A DNA stretch of 64,000 nt from Rickettsia typhi. Its GTDB lineage: Bacteria; Pseudomonadota; Alphaproteobacteria; Rickettsiales; UBA1997. Positions 1 to 8,511 of this stretch are shown here, in pieces. The translations under genes were made by a program, and so were the position numbers. Location of the stretch: NCBI GenBank assembly GCA_945865905.1, contig CAMBFC010000006.1, positions 42,455 to 106,454 on the forward strand, written 5' to 3'. Below the pieces are notes generated by a model. That model saw only the letters and a program-made list of their open reading frames with translations. It was not told where the DNA came from and did no database searches. Every line of letters begins with the position of its first letter. The stretch's first letter is position 1.

Positions 1-170
1 CCCAAGAGAAATTATGTGCGCGTCGAGCGCATCGTCATGCAGCAAAATGTGGTTATTTGGGCAATAAAAATGCTCATCAATAGTTGTTTTGTTTAAGTCA
101 GCACTTGGTTTTACAGTTTAAACGGTTTAATATCAAGAAATTAATATTTTCTTTTAGAATAATTTCGCAC

Positions 171-3100
171 ATGTCAAAAAAATCTCATTATCCAGAACCG
201 AGCCAGAACCTTGATTTTGCTGCTTTAGAGCAAGATGTTTTAAAATTTTGGCAAGAAAATAAAATTTTTGAAAAATCAGTTGAGATTAGAAATTTTGCTC
301 ACGATGAAGAAGATAATGTCTCTCCCGTTAAAGAGCCGTGCGCCTTGAAGGATCACGCTGGTTGTCGCCATGATCATGTTGCACAAAAACACGAATTCGT
401 TTTTTATGATGGCCCTCCTTTTGCCAATGGCCTTCCGCACTACGGCCACTTGCTTACAGGCTTTATCAAGGATATTTTTGCGCGCTATCAAACCATGAAG
501 GGCCACAAAGTTGAACGCCGTTTTGGTTGGGATACTCATGGCTTGCCGGTAGAAATGGAAACCGAGAAGGAGCTTACAGCCAAAGAGGGTCGCGCGATTT
601 CTGGGCAAATTGCAATTCAAGAATATGGCATTGAAAAATTTAACGCCGCCTGTGAAAAATCGGTGATGAAATATGCTGATGAATGGAAAAATTATGTTGG
701 TCGCCAAGGCCGCTGGGTTGATTTTGATCATGGTTATAAAACCATGGATATCAATTATATGGAATCGGTGATTTGGGCCTTTAAGAGCTTGTTTGATAAG
801 GGTTTGTTGTATGAAGATTTTCGGGTGATGCCTTATTCTTGGGCTTGTCAGACGCCGGTTTCTAATTTTGAGACGCGGATGGATAATGCCTACAGACAGA
901 AGGCGAGCAAGGCGGTGACTGTGGCGTTTGAACTTAATGATGTTGCTGCAAATAAAATAAAATCATATATTTCAGAATCAGAACTTCCAAATGCAAAAGT
1001 AAAAATTGTCGCTTGGACTACAACCCCATGGACCCTACCCTCAAACCTTGCTTTAGCAGTAAAAAATGATATTAATTATGTCGTAGTAAAATCAGGCGAT
1101 AATATTTTTATTTTAGCGGAAAATTTGGTTGAAAAATTTTCTAAAGATTTAAATTTAGAAAAAGATTCAGATAAAGCCAAAATTTTTAAAACTTTCAAGG
1201 GTGATTATTTAATTAACACAAATTATAAACCACTTTTTCCATATTTCACCAAGCACGAAAAAATTGCCCATAACCCTTGCGCTTTCAAAATTTTGCACGG
1301 CGATTTTGTCACCACCGAAGACGGAACCGGCATCGTCCACATCGCGCCGGGCTTTGGTGAAGATGACCAAATGCTTTCAAAAGCCAACGGAATTCCTACT
1401 CTCTGCCCCGTCGATGAAGGTGGAAAATTCACCTCAGAAATTTTCGACATAAAATTCCCTGATGGCTTACAAGCCTTATCCCTCAAGGGTCGCAACGTTT
1501 TAGGATATGATGATAATCGCCAACCCAATAAAGAACACGATGTGAATGACGATATCATAAAGTACCTCAAAGCTACAGGCGCGTGGATTAAAACCGAACA
1601 ACATCTCCACAATTATCCACATTGCTGGCGCACTGATACCCCGCTAATCTATCGCGCTGTAAGCTCGTGGTATGTTGAAGTTACAAAAATTCGCGATCGC
1701 ATGGTTGAGTTAAACTCTGGTAAACCAGTTTTTAACCAAGCAAAACTTCCACTCACCCTAACCACGCCACGCCTACGCGCTGAACTTGCTGGCGAAAAAC
1801 ATTTTGATAAATTACAAGAAATTTTCTCTGATGAAGAAAGCAGAAAATATTTTTATTTTTCTAGCACGCCAATTTATGATAAACATCATACTCATTATGC
1901 AATAAAATGCTGGGAAGAGCGCTTAGAAAAAGGCTTGCCGCGTTTTGCATTTTTTGATAAAAATAATAATTTTATCGCAATTGCTGGTTTTGCTTTTTAC
2001 AATCCTAATTGTGAAAATTTTGAAAATGGGCGCGTAGAAATTTCTTATCAAGTTGATAAAGCCTTCTGGAATCAAGGCTTTGCAACTGAAATTACGCAAG
2101 CTTTGATTGATTATGCTTTTAAATATTATCCAATTGATATGGTTGTTTCGGCAACTGTTAGCGATAATATTGCTTCACAAAAAGTATTAGAAAAATGTGG
2201 CTATAAGCTAGCGCGCAAAAGCAAAAATTCTTATCCCAAAGGCGATCACGGCACTGATTATGAAGAATATTATTATGAATTAAAAAGGCCCAAAGCAGGA
2301 ATCAACTGGATTCCTGACCATATCAAAGATGGACAATTTGGCAAATGGCTTGAAGGGGCTCGCGATTGGTCAATCACACGCAACCGTTTCTGGGGCTGCC
2401 CTGTGCCTGTTTGGAGAAGCAAAACTGGCAAAATAAAAGTCTTTGGATCGCTTGCAGAAATTGAAAAAGCTAGCGGCAAAAAAGTTACAAATTTACATCG
2501 CCCTTTTATTGATGAAATTATTTTTGAAGAAAATGGCGAAGAATATAAACGCGTCACCGATGTGCTAGATTGCTGGTTTGAAAGCGGTTCTATGCCTTAT
2601 GCGCAGGTTCATTATCCGTTCGAAAATAAAGAATGGTTTGAGCAAAATTTTCCTGCTGATTTTATCACTGAATATGTTGCGCAAACTCGCGGCTGGTTTT
2701 ATACGCTGATGGTTTTATCAACCGCTTTATTTGATCGAGCGCCATTTAAAAATGTAATTTGCCACGGCACAATTCTTGATGAAAATTCGCAAAAATTATC
2801 GAAGCGTCTTAAAAATTATGCCGATCCGTTAGAAGTTTTTTCTAGCGTAGGATCAGATGCCATGCGCTTTTACATGATTTCTCAACCAGTAATGCGTGGA
2901 CAAGAATTGCGTATCGATAAAGAAGGCAAAGCATTTCATGATACCTTGCGTTTAGCAATCAAGCCGATGATTAATGCTTATAATTTTTTCTGTCTTTATG
3001 CAAATTCTGATGGAATTAAAGCACAGAGAGTTGAATATCATCGCAACTTTAATAACACGCTAGATCGATATATTTTATCAAAGCTGAAGGCTACAACCAC

Positions 3101-3350
3101 AAGCATTGATGAAGCGATGAAAAATTATGATACCGTTGCTGCTTGCGAAGAATTCAGTCAATTTTTTGAAGCATTAAATAATTGGTATATCAGAAGAAGT
3201 CGTCAGCGTTTTTGGAAAAGTGAAGTAGATCAAGATAAGCAAGATGCGTATGATGTGCTATATAGCGTGTTGCTGACAATGTGCGAAGCAAGCGCGCCAC
3301 TATTGCCATTTACAACAGAATTTGTTTGGAGCGGGTTGACTCAAATATAA
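171..3350 (+). CDS. ileS: Isoleucyl-tRNA synthetase with an inserted GNAT domain and a missing C-terminus
   Basis: Charges tRNA-Ile in the cytoplasm. The frame is open from 84, but the family N-terminus (MSKKSHYPEPSQNLDFAALE) begins at the ATG at 171, giving 1059 residues. The HIGH motif is HYGH at about residues 90-93, a CP1 editing region follows (WTTTPWTLPSN), and the KMSKS motif reads KLSKR at about 875-879, as in the eukaryote-like IleS class. Residues about 517-709 do not belong to IleS: they form a GNAT acetyltransferase placed between RDRMVELN and INWIPDHIKDG, which are normally adjacent. The protein stops inside the anticodon-binding domain (APLLPFTTEFVWSGL) without the usual 150-200 C-terminal residues, and its last 10 bases overlap the convergent cysE. 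It could be a working fusion, a paralogue or a decaying copy; the uninterrupted frame argues for selection or recent change. Confidence 0.9.
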   Translation: MSKKSHYPEPSQNLDFAALEQDVLKFWQENKIFEKSVEIRNFAHDEEDNVSPVKEPCALKDHAGCRHDHVAQKHEFVFYDGPPFANGLPHYGHLLTGFIKDIFARYQTMKGHKVERRFGWDTHGLPVEMETEKELTAKEGRAISGQIAIQEYGIEKFNAACEKSVMKYADEWKNYVGRQGRWVDFDHGYKTMDINYMESVIWAFKSLFDKGLLYEDFRVMPYSWACQTPVSNFETRMDNAYRQKASKAVTVAFELNDVAANKIKSYISESELPNAKVKIVAWTTTPWTLPSNLALAVKNDINYVVVKSGDNIFILAENLVEKFSKDLNLEKDSDKAKIFKTFKGDYLINTNYKPLFPYFTKHEKIAHNPCAFKILHGDFVTTEDGTGIVHIAPGFGEDDQMLSKANGIPTLCPVDEGGKFTSEIFDIKFPDGLQALSLKGRNVLGYDDNRQPNKEHDVNDDIIKYLKATGAWIKTEQHLHNYPHCWRTDTPLIYRAVSSWYVEVTKIRDRMVELNSGKPVFNQAKLPLTLTTPRLRAELAGEKHFDKLQEIFSDEESRKYFYFSSTPIYDKHHTHYAIKCWEERLEKGLPRFAFFDKNNNFIAIAGFAFYNPNCENFENGRVEISYQVDKAFWNQGFATEITQALIDYAFKYYPIDMVVSATVSDNIASQKVLEKCGYKLARKSKNSYPKGDHGTDYEEYYYELKRPKAGINWIPDHIKDGQFGKWLEGARDWSITRNRFWGCPVPVWRSKTGKIKVFGSLAEIEKASGKKVTNLHRPFIDEIIFEENGEEYKRVTDVLDCWFESGSMPYAQVHYPFENKEWFEQNFPADFITEYVAQTRGWFYTLMVLSTALFDRAPFKNVICHGTILDENSQKLSKRLKNYADPLEVFSSVGSDAMRFYMISQPVMRGQELRIDKEGKAFHDTLRLAIKPMINAYNFFCLYANSDGIKAQRVEYHRNFNNTLDRYILSKLKATTTSIDEAMKNYDTVAACEEFSQFFEALNNWYIRRSRQRFWKSEVDQDKQDAYDVLYSVLLTMCEASAPLLPFTTEFVWSGLTQI
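1719..2297 (+). other. RimJ/RimL-type GNAT acetyltransferase domain embedded in ileS
   Basis: This in-frame segment of about 193 codons has the features of an Acetyltransf_3 (RimJ/RimL-like) GNAT domain. It starts with the typical LTTPRLRAEL strand, contains the pattern VEISYQVDKAFWNQGFATEI, where QGFATE is the acetyl-CoA pyrophosphate loop (motif A, Q-x-x-G-x-A), and continues with the family feature NIASQKVLEKCGYKL. IleS sequence resumes directly after it. No separate start or stop codons flank the domain, so it should be translated as part of the synthetase. Acetyl-CoA binding is predicted from the motif; the acceptor is unknown. Confidence 0.85.
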
Positions 3351-3871
3351 TATTCAACCCAACCCTTCTCTGCTGCGGTAAGTTCTTTTGCCGTTTGAGC
3401 CACTACTGTTGCATTGCTGGCTAAATTATTAATCACAACTGCCGCTGGACCAATTTTAGCACCTTTTCCAATTACAATATTGCCAATAATTTTTGCACCA
3501 GAACCTATAATAACATCATCTTCAATTGTTGGATGGCGCTTGATATTTTCCATAGTGCGGCCACCAAGAGTAACGCCGTGATACATTGTAACATTATTTC
3601 CGATAACCGCAGTCTCGCCAATTACAACTCCAAAACCGTGATCGATAAAAAAGTTTTTGCCGATTTTTACTGCTGGATGAATTTCTATTCCAGTTAAAAT
3701 TCTTGAAATATGGGCTATGAAGCGAGGTAAAACGGGGATCTTGAGATTATATAAGAAATGCGCAATGCGATGTAAAAAAATTGCATGAACCCCCGGATAG
3801 CATAAAATAATTTCTAAATAACTTTTTGCTGATGGATCTTTCTTTTTTATATTATCTAAAAATTCTTTCAT
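3341..3871 (-). CDS. cysE: Serine O-acetyltransferase
   Basis: Transfers acetyl from acetyl-CoA to L-serine, the first step of cysteine synthesis. The 176 residues match the shorter class of SAT: a helical N-terminal part to about residue 58, then a left-handed beta-helix of hexapeptide repeats (IHPAVKIGKNFFIDHGFGVVIGETAVIG in the usual order). The catalytic Asp-His pair is D77-H78 in DHGFG, and the second active-site His is H113 in RHPTIEDDV. VTLGG is present. The gene is convergent with ileS and overlaps its truncated end by 10 bases. No partner cysK is in the window. Confidence 0.93.
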   Translation of the reverse strand: MKEFLDNIKKKDPSAKSYLEIILCYPGVHAIFLHRIAHFLYNLKIPVLPRFIAHISRILTGIEIHPAVKIGKNFFIDHGFGVVIGETAVIGNNVTMYHGVTLGGRTMENIKRHPTIEDDVIIGSGAKIIGNIVIGKGAKIGPAAVVINNLASNATVVAQTAKELTAAEKGWVEYYI

Positions 3872-3911
3872 TTTAATTGTGATTTATTTTTTACTGACAG
3901 ATCTTTTTATA

Positions 3912-4418
3912 TCATCTATCCGCTGTTATAATTAATTTAATAGCCTCTAGCGCCTCTATTATAGAGGATTTGCGAACTTCGTTTCTATCTCCGCTAAAAT
4001 TAAACTTACGAACAATAATACGCTGCGGACATTTGCGATTCAAGATCGAAATATAAACTAGACCAACTGGCTTTTCTAATGATCCTCCTTCAGGGCCAGC
4101 GATTCCAGTGATTGCAATGCTTATATCAGCGGTAGAATTCTTTATTACACCTTGTGCCATGCTTACAGCCACCTCACCGCTTACTGCGCCATATTTATCT
4201 AGCAGTTCTTTTTTTACTTGCAGCATTTCGATTTTTGCTTGGTTTGAGTAAGTTATGAAGGCGCGATCAAAAACTTTTGATGAGCCCTCAATATCGGTGA
4301 ATAGAGCGCTTAATAGGCCTCCTGTGCAGGATTCTGCTATGGCAATTTTTAGGTTTTTTTGTTCTGCAGTTTTTAGAATTTCAGAGGCTTTGTTTTGTAA
4401 ATTTTTTGTGAAAAACAT
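3912..4418 (-). CDS. pncC: Nicotinamide-nucleotide amidohydrolase (CinA C-terminal family)
   Basis: Deamidates nicotinamide mononucleotide to nicotinate mononucleotide in the pyridine nucleotide salvage cycle. The 168-residue protein is a stand-alone CinA C-terminal domain with the family signatures AESCTGGLLSALFTD at residues 28-40 and ITGIAGPEGGS in the middle. The CinA N-terminal domain is absent, as in the short PncC proteins. It lies 40 bases upstream of cysE on the same strand and is separated from comEC by palindrome E1. No ribosome binding site is visible before its ATG. Confidence 0.92.
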   Translation of the reverse strand: MFFTKNLQNKASEILKTAEQKNLKIAIAESCTGGLLSALFTDIEGSSKVFDRAFITYSNQAKIEMLQVKKELLDKYGAVSGEVAVSMAQGVIKNSTADISIAITGIAGPEGGSLEKPVGLVYISILNRKCPQRIIVRKFNFSGDRNEVRKSSIIEALEAIKLIITADR

Positions 4419-4465
4419 TTTTTTTGGTTTTTATATTTAGTTCTCGCGTGTTGAGTTCTCGGATT

Positions 4466-4552
4466 ACAGATAAATCAATTGCGGCAAGATAGTTTTATTT
4501 CGCGCGCAAGCACAGCTACATAAAACTATCTTGCCGCAATCGATTTATCTGT
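4466..4552. repeat. Palindrome E1, loop type A
   Basis: Two 32-base arms (4466-4497 and 4521-4552) are inverted copies with one mismatch and surround a 23-base loop (4498-4520) containing CGCGCGCAAGCACAGCTACA. The 33-base core 4493-4525 is identical, in reverse orientation, to the core of E5 at 36644-36676, while the rest of the arms is unrelated to E5. It lies between comEC and pncC, both on the minus strand. No clear T-run follows on either strand, so a plain intrinsic terminator is unlikely, although the transcript would form a very stable hairpin. Confidence 0.9.
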
Positions 4553-4575
4553 CACGGGTTTTATTGTGAGGTAAT

Positions 4576-6816
4576 TCACCGCGCAGTTTTCACCACAATC
4601 CCACCATCTTTAAAATAAAGAAAATGTCCACCCTTTTTCAACAAATCCAAATTATCAATTAAAATATCACTTTTCAACTCACATTGCGGAACAGCGTATT
4701 TTCTACTTAAATTAACTATCGCATCAAATTTCTCACCACAAATTTCCGCCACTTCCATTCTTTTTAAAATAAAAAATAATTTCTTATTTTTATAAAGAAT
4801 TTTGCAACGATCTTCATTGCAATCAATGCCTGAGAAAGCTAGAGAATCCTGATTAAAATCAGCAAAAGATTTAAATTCTAGATCATTCATTTTTTGCATT
4901 AATGAATCGCGTTTTTTTGATGGGCGCAAATCTTTTGAAAAAACTAAACCATTTTTTTCATTGTAAATTGCAAAGAATTTTCCTTCGCTATCAATTAAAA
5001 TATCTGGCTGTTTTACAAAAATAATTGTGAGAAATGATGCGAGAAAAATGAACGCTCCATAAAATCTTAATTTGCTCGAACAGAGACAAAAAAACAAACC
5101 TCCAAATAATGCAAGAGCGAGGCCAATTTTTGGCATTTGTGGTGAATAAAAATGCGAATAAGATAAATTGCTGACAAATTTTGAAATATAGACAACCCAA
5201 TCGATTGTAATGCCCATCGGGATTAGAGCTATTTTTTCTAAACCAAATGGCATTAAAAAAAATGAAAGAAATCCTAGCGGCATTGTAGTAAAACTTGTCA
5301 GCGGAATTGCGATTAAATTTGAGAGAGCGCCATAAACAGAAACATCACCAAAATAATAAATTATAAATGGTGCGGTGGCAATTTGCGATGCGGTAGAAAT
5401 CAAAATCATTTCAATAAAATATTCCAAAAACTTTTGTTTTTTATTCGGTTGCGGTGATTTGAATTTTGATTTTGACCATATTTCATGCACAGAAACCAAA
5501 GCCAACATTGCTGCAAAAGAAAGCAAAAAACTTATTGAAAAAACATTATATGGATTAAACAAAATCAGCACAAAAGCACCAAGCATAATTGATCGCAACG
5601 GATCAATTTTTCGATCAAAAAATATTGCCAGCATAACCAACAAAACCGCTACAAAGGAGCGCACTGCCGGCACTGGTGATCCCGCAATTTTAAGATAAAA
5701 ATACGAACTAATAATCGCCATAATCGCGGCAATTTTTTTTATATCATAATGCAGAGTTAAATATTGGCTGCGCGACAATAAAAAACGCAACGAAACAAAG
5801 AAAATTCCTGCCGCCAAACTTAAATGCAAACCAGAAATTGAAATTAAATGCACCAAGCCAGAATTACGAATTTCTGTCATTGTATCTTTGGCAATTAAGT
5901 TTTGATTTCCCATCAACAAAGCCGCCGCAATCGTTCCTTGATCGCCCTTTAGATCATCTAAAATTATTGTCTGAATTTTTTTTCGTAGCTTAGAAAAAAA
6001 TTCATCAAAAGAAGAATTTTCTGATTTTTTTAAAATAATAATGTTACCACTAACATATCCTTGAGCCCCTATTCCCTTGGATTGCGCATTAAAAGCAAAA
6101 TCAAAATCACTGATAAATTGTCGCGGCTTAAATGGCGCTAAAGATGCGCGAAAAAAAATTTCATCACCAATTTTTAAATCTTCAGATGCTCGTTGTGAAA
6201 TTACAGAAATTTTCGTAGGAGGCTTGGGATATAGCTCACGGCCATCTTTTTCTTGCCAATTAACTATTTGATAATTTGTTGCTTGATTCAAAAAATCACG
6301 ATCAATCTCTTGAAAACCATCAAGATTCATGAAATTTTTTATAATATATTTTTCAGTAATTTGTTGTTGTCTTGTAGAAGTTTTTTTCTTACTTTGAAAT
6401 TGTGATTTATAAAATACAGGATCCGAAAGCAGCAAATTCATGCCTTCGTGATGATTAACTTTATTAGTAAATTTATTGATATCGACAACCTTAGCTTTTA
6501 CATCAACAAAAATTCTCCCCGTAACTTGCGTATAATTATTGGCGCATTTTTGATAAAATAAACTATAGAGACATCCAAAAAGAAAAGCAGCTAAAGCAGC
6601 AAAAATAAAAGATCGATAAGAATCACGATTTAAAAAATAACCAAGAAGAGAAATAGCAAAAATAATTGCAGCAAGAATTATTTTTACAACAGAAAAATTA
6701 TCAAAAAACAAAATCGCAAAATAAGCCCCCAACCCAATTAAGACAGGTATCCAGAGAATTATTTTAGTATTTTCAATAGTGAGAATTTCTTCAAAAAATG
6801 TAGTGATTTTTTGCAC
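4576..6816 (-). CDS. comEC: ComEC/Rec2-family DNA uptake channel
   Basis: Inner-membrane channel that moves single-stranded DNA into the cytoplasm during natural transformation. The 746-residue protein has several N-terminal membrane segments, an OB-like soluble region (about 95-265) and the multi-spanning Competence domain from about 290, with the signature LVHLISISGLHLS at 321-333 and PVPAVRSF near 385. The C-terminal soluble part (about 590-746) shows no HxHxDH metallo-beta-lactamase motif, unlike Bacillus ComEC. The start is GTG at 6816 with no visible Shine-Dalgarno sequence. Palindromes E2 and E1 flank it upstream and downstream. The family call is firm; active transformation is not shown. 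Confidence 0.88.
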   Translation of the reverse strand: MQKITTFFEEILTIENTKIILWIPVLIGLGAYFAILFFDNFSVVKIILAAIIFAISLLGYFLNRDSYRSFIFAALAAFLFGCLYSLFYQKCANNYTQVTGRIFVDVKAKVVDINKFTNKVNHHEGMNLLLSDPVFYKSQFQSKKKTSTRQQQITEKYIIKNFMNLDGFQEIDRDFLNQATNYQIVNWQEKDGRELYPKPPTKISVISQRASEDLKIGDEIFFRASLAPFKPRQFISDFDFAFNAQSKGIGAQGYVSGNIIILKKSENSSFDEFFSKLRKKIQTIILDDLKGDQGTIAAALLMGNQNLIAKDTMTEIRNSGLVHLISISGLHLSLAAGIFFVSLRFLLSRSQYLTLHYDIKKIAAIMAIISSYFYLKIAGSPVPAVRSFVAVLLVMLAIFFDRKIDPLRSIMLGAFVLILFNPYNVFSISFLLSFAAMLALVSVHEIWSKSKFKSPQPNKKQKFLEYFIEMILISTASQIATAPFIIYYFGDVSVYGALSNLIAIPLTSFTTMPLGFLSFFLMPFGLEKIALIPMGITIDWVVYISKFVSNLSYSHFYSPQMPKIGLALALFGGLFFCLCSSKLRFYGAFIFLASFLTIIFVKQPDILIDSEGKFFAIYNEKNGLVFSKDLRPSKKRDSLMQKMNDLEFKSFADFNQDSLAFSGIDCNEDRCKILYKNKKLFFILKRMEVAEICGEKFDAIVNLSRKYAVPQCELKSDILIDNLDLLKKGGHFLYFKDGGIVVKTAR

Positions 6817-6848
6817 AGCCTGATGTTAAAAAGTTTATCATTCGTTAA

Positions 6849-6994
6849 GATAAATCACCTACCGCTTATTAGCTAGGAAGAGGGTCTGAGGCGAGTTCTG
6901 CGCTTCATCGCAAGCTACGCTTGCTTTAATCAGATGGGCGCGGTGTCTGAGCAGCAGACCCTCTTCCTAGCTAATAAGCGGTAGGTGATTTATC
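6849..6994. repeat. Palindrome E2, loop type B
   Basis: Perfect 40-base inverted arms at 6849-6888 and 6955-6994 enclose a 66-base loop (6889-6954). The loop begins AGGCGAGTTC, ends GGTGTCTGAGCAG and has GCAAGCTACGCTTGC at its centre, which is itself a hairpin. The loop is shared with E6 (opposite orientation) and E7, but the outer arms are not. A second stem around the centre pairs CATC with GATG here and is replaced by AT pairs in E6. It lies between dnaQ and comEC, in what should be the comEC leader. Confidence 0.92.
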
Positions 6995-7018
6995 GTGAAA
7001 GCATAATCTAAAATAACC

Positions 7019-7705
7019 CTAATAACCCCAAAGATTACTCTTAAAATTCGCAGAAATAAATTTTTGATGCACCACAAGATCCTCTTCTAAAACCACAAAC
7101 CCCCTAGACGGAATAGCCTTTCTCACCATCTCAACAACATCATTTTTATCTTCAGACTCAATCTTCTTAGCAGTTTCAAACCCAAGCCCCGCCTGAGCCC
7201 CACCCATTAATTCAATATAAACATCCGCCAAAAGCTCTGTATCAAGCAACGCACCATGCTTTGTTCTTTTTGATAAATCAACGCCAAAGCGCTTACACAA
7301 AGCATCGAGAGAGTTGGGTGATCCGGGAAATTTAGCGCGCGCCACCATCAAAGAATCCACCACGCCAACTTTTTCTATCAATGGCATGCCACACAATCCA
7401 AGCTCAAAATTAAGAAATTTTAAATCAAATTCAGCATTGTGAATGACCAATGTTCCACCTTTAATAAAATCTAAAAATTTTTCTGCAACATGATTAAAAA
7501 TCGGTTTATCTTGAAGAAATTCTGTAGAAATTCCGTGAATTTTAAACGCCTCATAAGGCACATCGCGACGAGGATTTACATAGGTATGGAATACATTGCC
7601 CGTTTTGACTTTATTGATTAATTCAATGCAGGCAATTTCAATTACTTTATGGCCACCGCGCGGATCAAGACCCGTAGTTTCAGTATCGAGACAGATTTCG
7701 CGCAT
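7019..7705 (-). CDS. dnaQ: DNA polymerase III epsilon subunit (3'-5' proofreading exonuclease)
   Basis: Proofreading subunit of the replicative polymerase. The 228 residues carry the DEDDh exonuclease residues: D7 and E9 in LDTETTG, D94 in IHNAEFDLKFL, and H150 with D155 in KHGALLDTELLADVY. The C-terminal extension after about residue 175 is short and would contain the contact to the alpha subunit. It is followed by palindrome E2 and lies 2 bases downstream of lpxA, so it is probably co-transcribed with lpxA and fabZ. Confidence 0.95.
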   Translation of the reverse strand: MREICLDTETTGLDPRGGHKVIEIACIELINKVKTGNVFHTYVNPRRDVPYEAFKIHGISTEFLQDKPIFNHVAEKFLDFIKGGTLVIHNAEFDLKFLNFELGLCGMPLIEKVGVVDSLMVARAKFPGSPNSLDALCKRFGVDLSKRTKHGALLDTELLADVYIELMGGAQAGLGFETAKKIESEDKNDVVEMVRKAIPSRGFVVLEEDLVVHQKFISANFKSNLWGY

Positions 7706-7707
7706 TG

Positions 7708-8511
7708 TTATTCTGAGATGAAATTATTTTTTGGCTGGCAGAATGATCTAGAGCTTTCTGCTTTAACGAAGCTTATAACTTCTTGCACAACCCCTTGATC
7801 ATAATCAGCAGCAAGCGCATTAACACGCACGAGAAAACTTTTATCACTCACAGTAAATAATGTTTTAAAGAAGTTACGCAAAGCGTGAATTTCTTCACGC
7901 GGCATATTGCTGCGCTTCATTCCAACTAGGTTTAAACCCGCTAAAGACGCGCGCTCTCCCATCACCATGCCATAAGGAATAACATCGCTTTCAACGCCAG
8001 ACATACCGCCAATCATGGCTCCACGACCAACACGAACAAATTGATGCAAGGCCGAAAGCCCACCAATCACAACATTATCTTCAAGTTGCACATGTCCCGC
8101 AAGCGTGACATTGTTAGCTAGAATAACATTATTTTTGATCACACAATCGTGTGCTATATGCACTGCAACCATCAATAAGCAGTTATTGCCGATAATGGTT
8201 TGCATCGCGCCATCTTTGGTTCCGGGATGAATTGTAACATGTTCGCGAATGCGATTATTATCACCAATAATAATGCGAGATTTTTCACCAGCAAACTTGA
8301 GATCTTGCGGATCCTGACCAATTGCCGCAAAAGGAAAAATTATATTTCCCGCTCCAATTTCAGTAAAACCCTCAATCACAACATGTGATTTTATAATAGT
8401 ATTTGCACCAATTTTAACATTTTCACCAATAACCGAATAAGCGCCAACCTCAACGCCCTCGCCTATTTGCGCCTTATTAGAAATAATGGCTGTTGGGTGT
8501 ATTTTATTCAT
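7708..8511 (-). CDS. lpxA: Acyl-ACP:UDP-N-acetylglucosamine O-acyltransferase
   Basis: First enzyme of lipid A synthesis, placing a 3-hydroxyacyl chain on UDP-GlcNAc. The 267-residue protein has left-handed beta-helix hexapeptide repeats over residues 1-190 (IHPTAIISNKAQIGEGVEVG) and the catalytic His in VHIAHDC (H121, equivalent to E. coli H125), then the typical NLVGMKR segment and a helical C-terminus. It shares one base with fabZ upstream and lies 2 bases before dnaQ. Together with lpxD and kdsD this shows that the organism makes lipopolysaccharide. Confidence 0.96.
   Translation of the reverse strand: MNKIHPTAIISNKAQIGEGVEVGAYSVIGENVKIGANTIIKSHVVIEGFTEIGAGNIIFPFAAIGQDPQDLKFAGEKSRIIIGDNNRIREHVTIHPGTKDGAMQTIIGNNCLLMVAVHIAHDCVIKNNVILANNVTLAGHVQLEDNVVIGGLSALHQFVRVGRGAMIGGMSGVESDVIPYGMVMGERASLAGLNLVGMKRSNMPREEIHALRNFFKTLFTVSDKSFLVRVNALAADYDQGVVQEVISFVKAESSRSFCQPKNNFISE

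Noticed and set aside
1..120. Short open frames at the left edge: a C-terminus on the plus strand ending at 96 and an open frame on the minus strand up to about 118.
   Set aside because: Neither resembles a protein family I recognise, both are cut by the window edge and they exclude each other, so no call can be supported.
84..170. The 29-codon upstream extension of ileS.
   Set aside because: The extension is Phe/Ile-rich and unlike IleS N-termini, and the family start MSKKSHYPEPS begins at 171.
4466..4552. Palindromes E1-E7 as ordinary intrinsic terminators.
   Set aside because: Stems of 28-42 bp are far longer than usual, T-runs are lacking, loops are conserved across loci, and E4 lies between divergent promoters. 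Some may still end transcription secondarily.
6849..6994. Rickettsia palindromic elements (RPE), which insert into genes in-frame.
   Set aside because: These elements are all intergenic, their arms are not conserved and the loop sequences do not match what I recall of RPE families.
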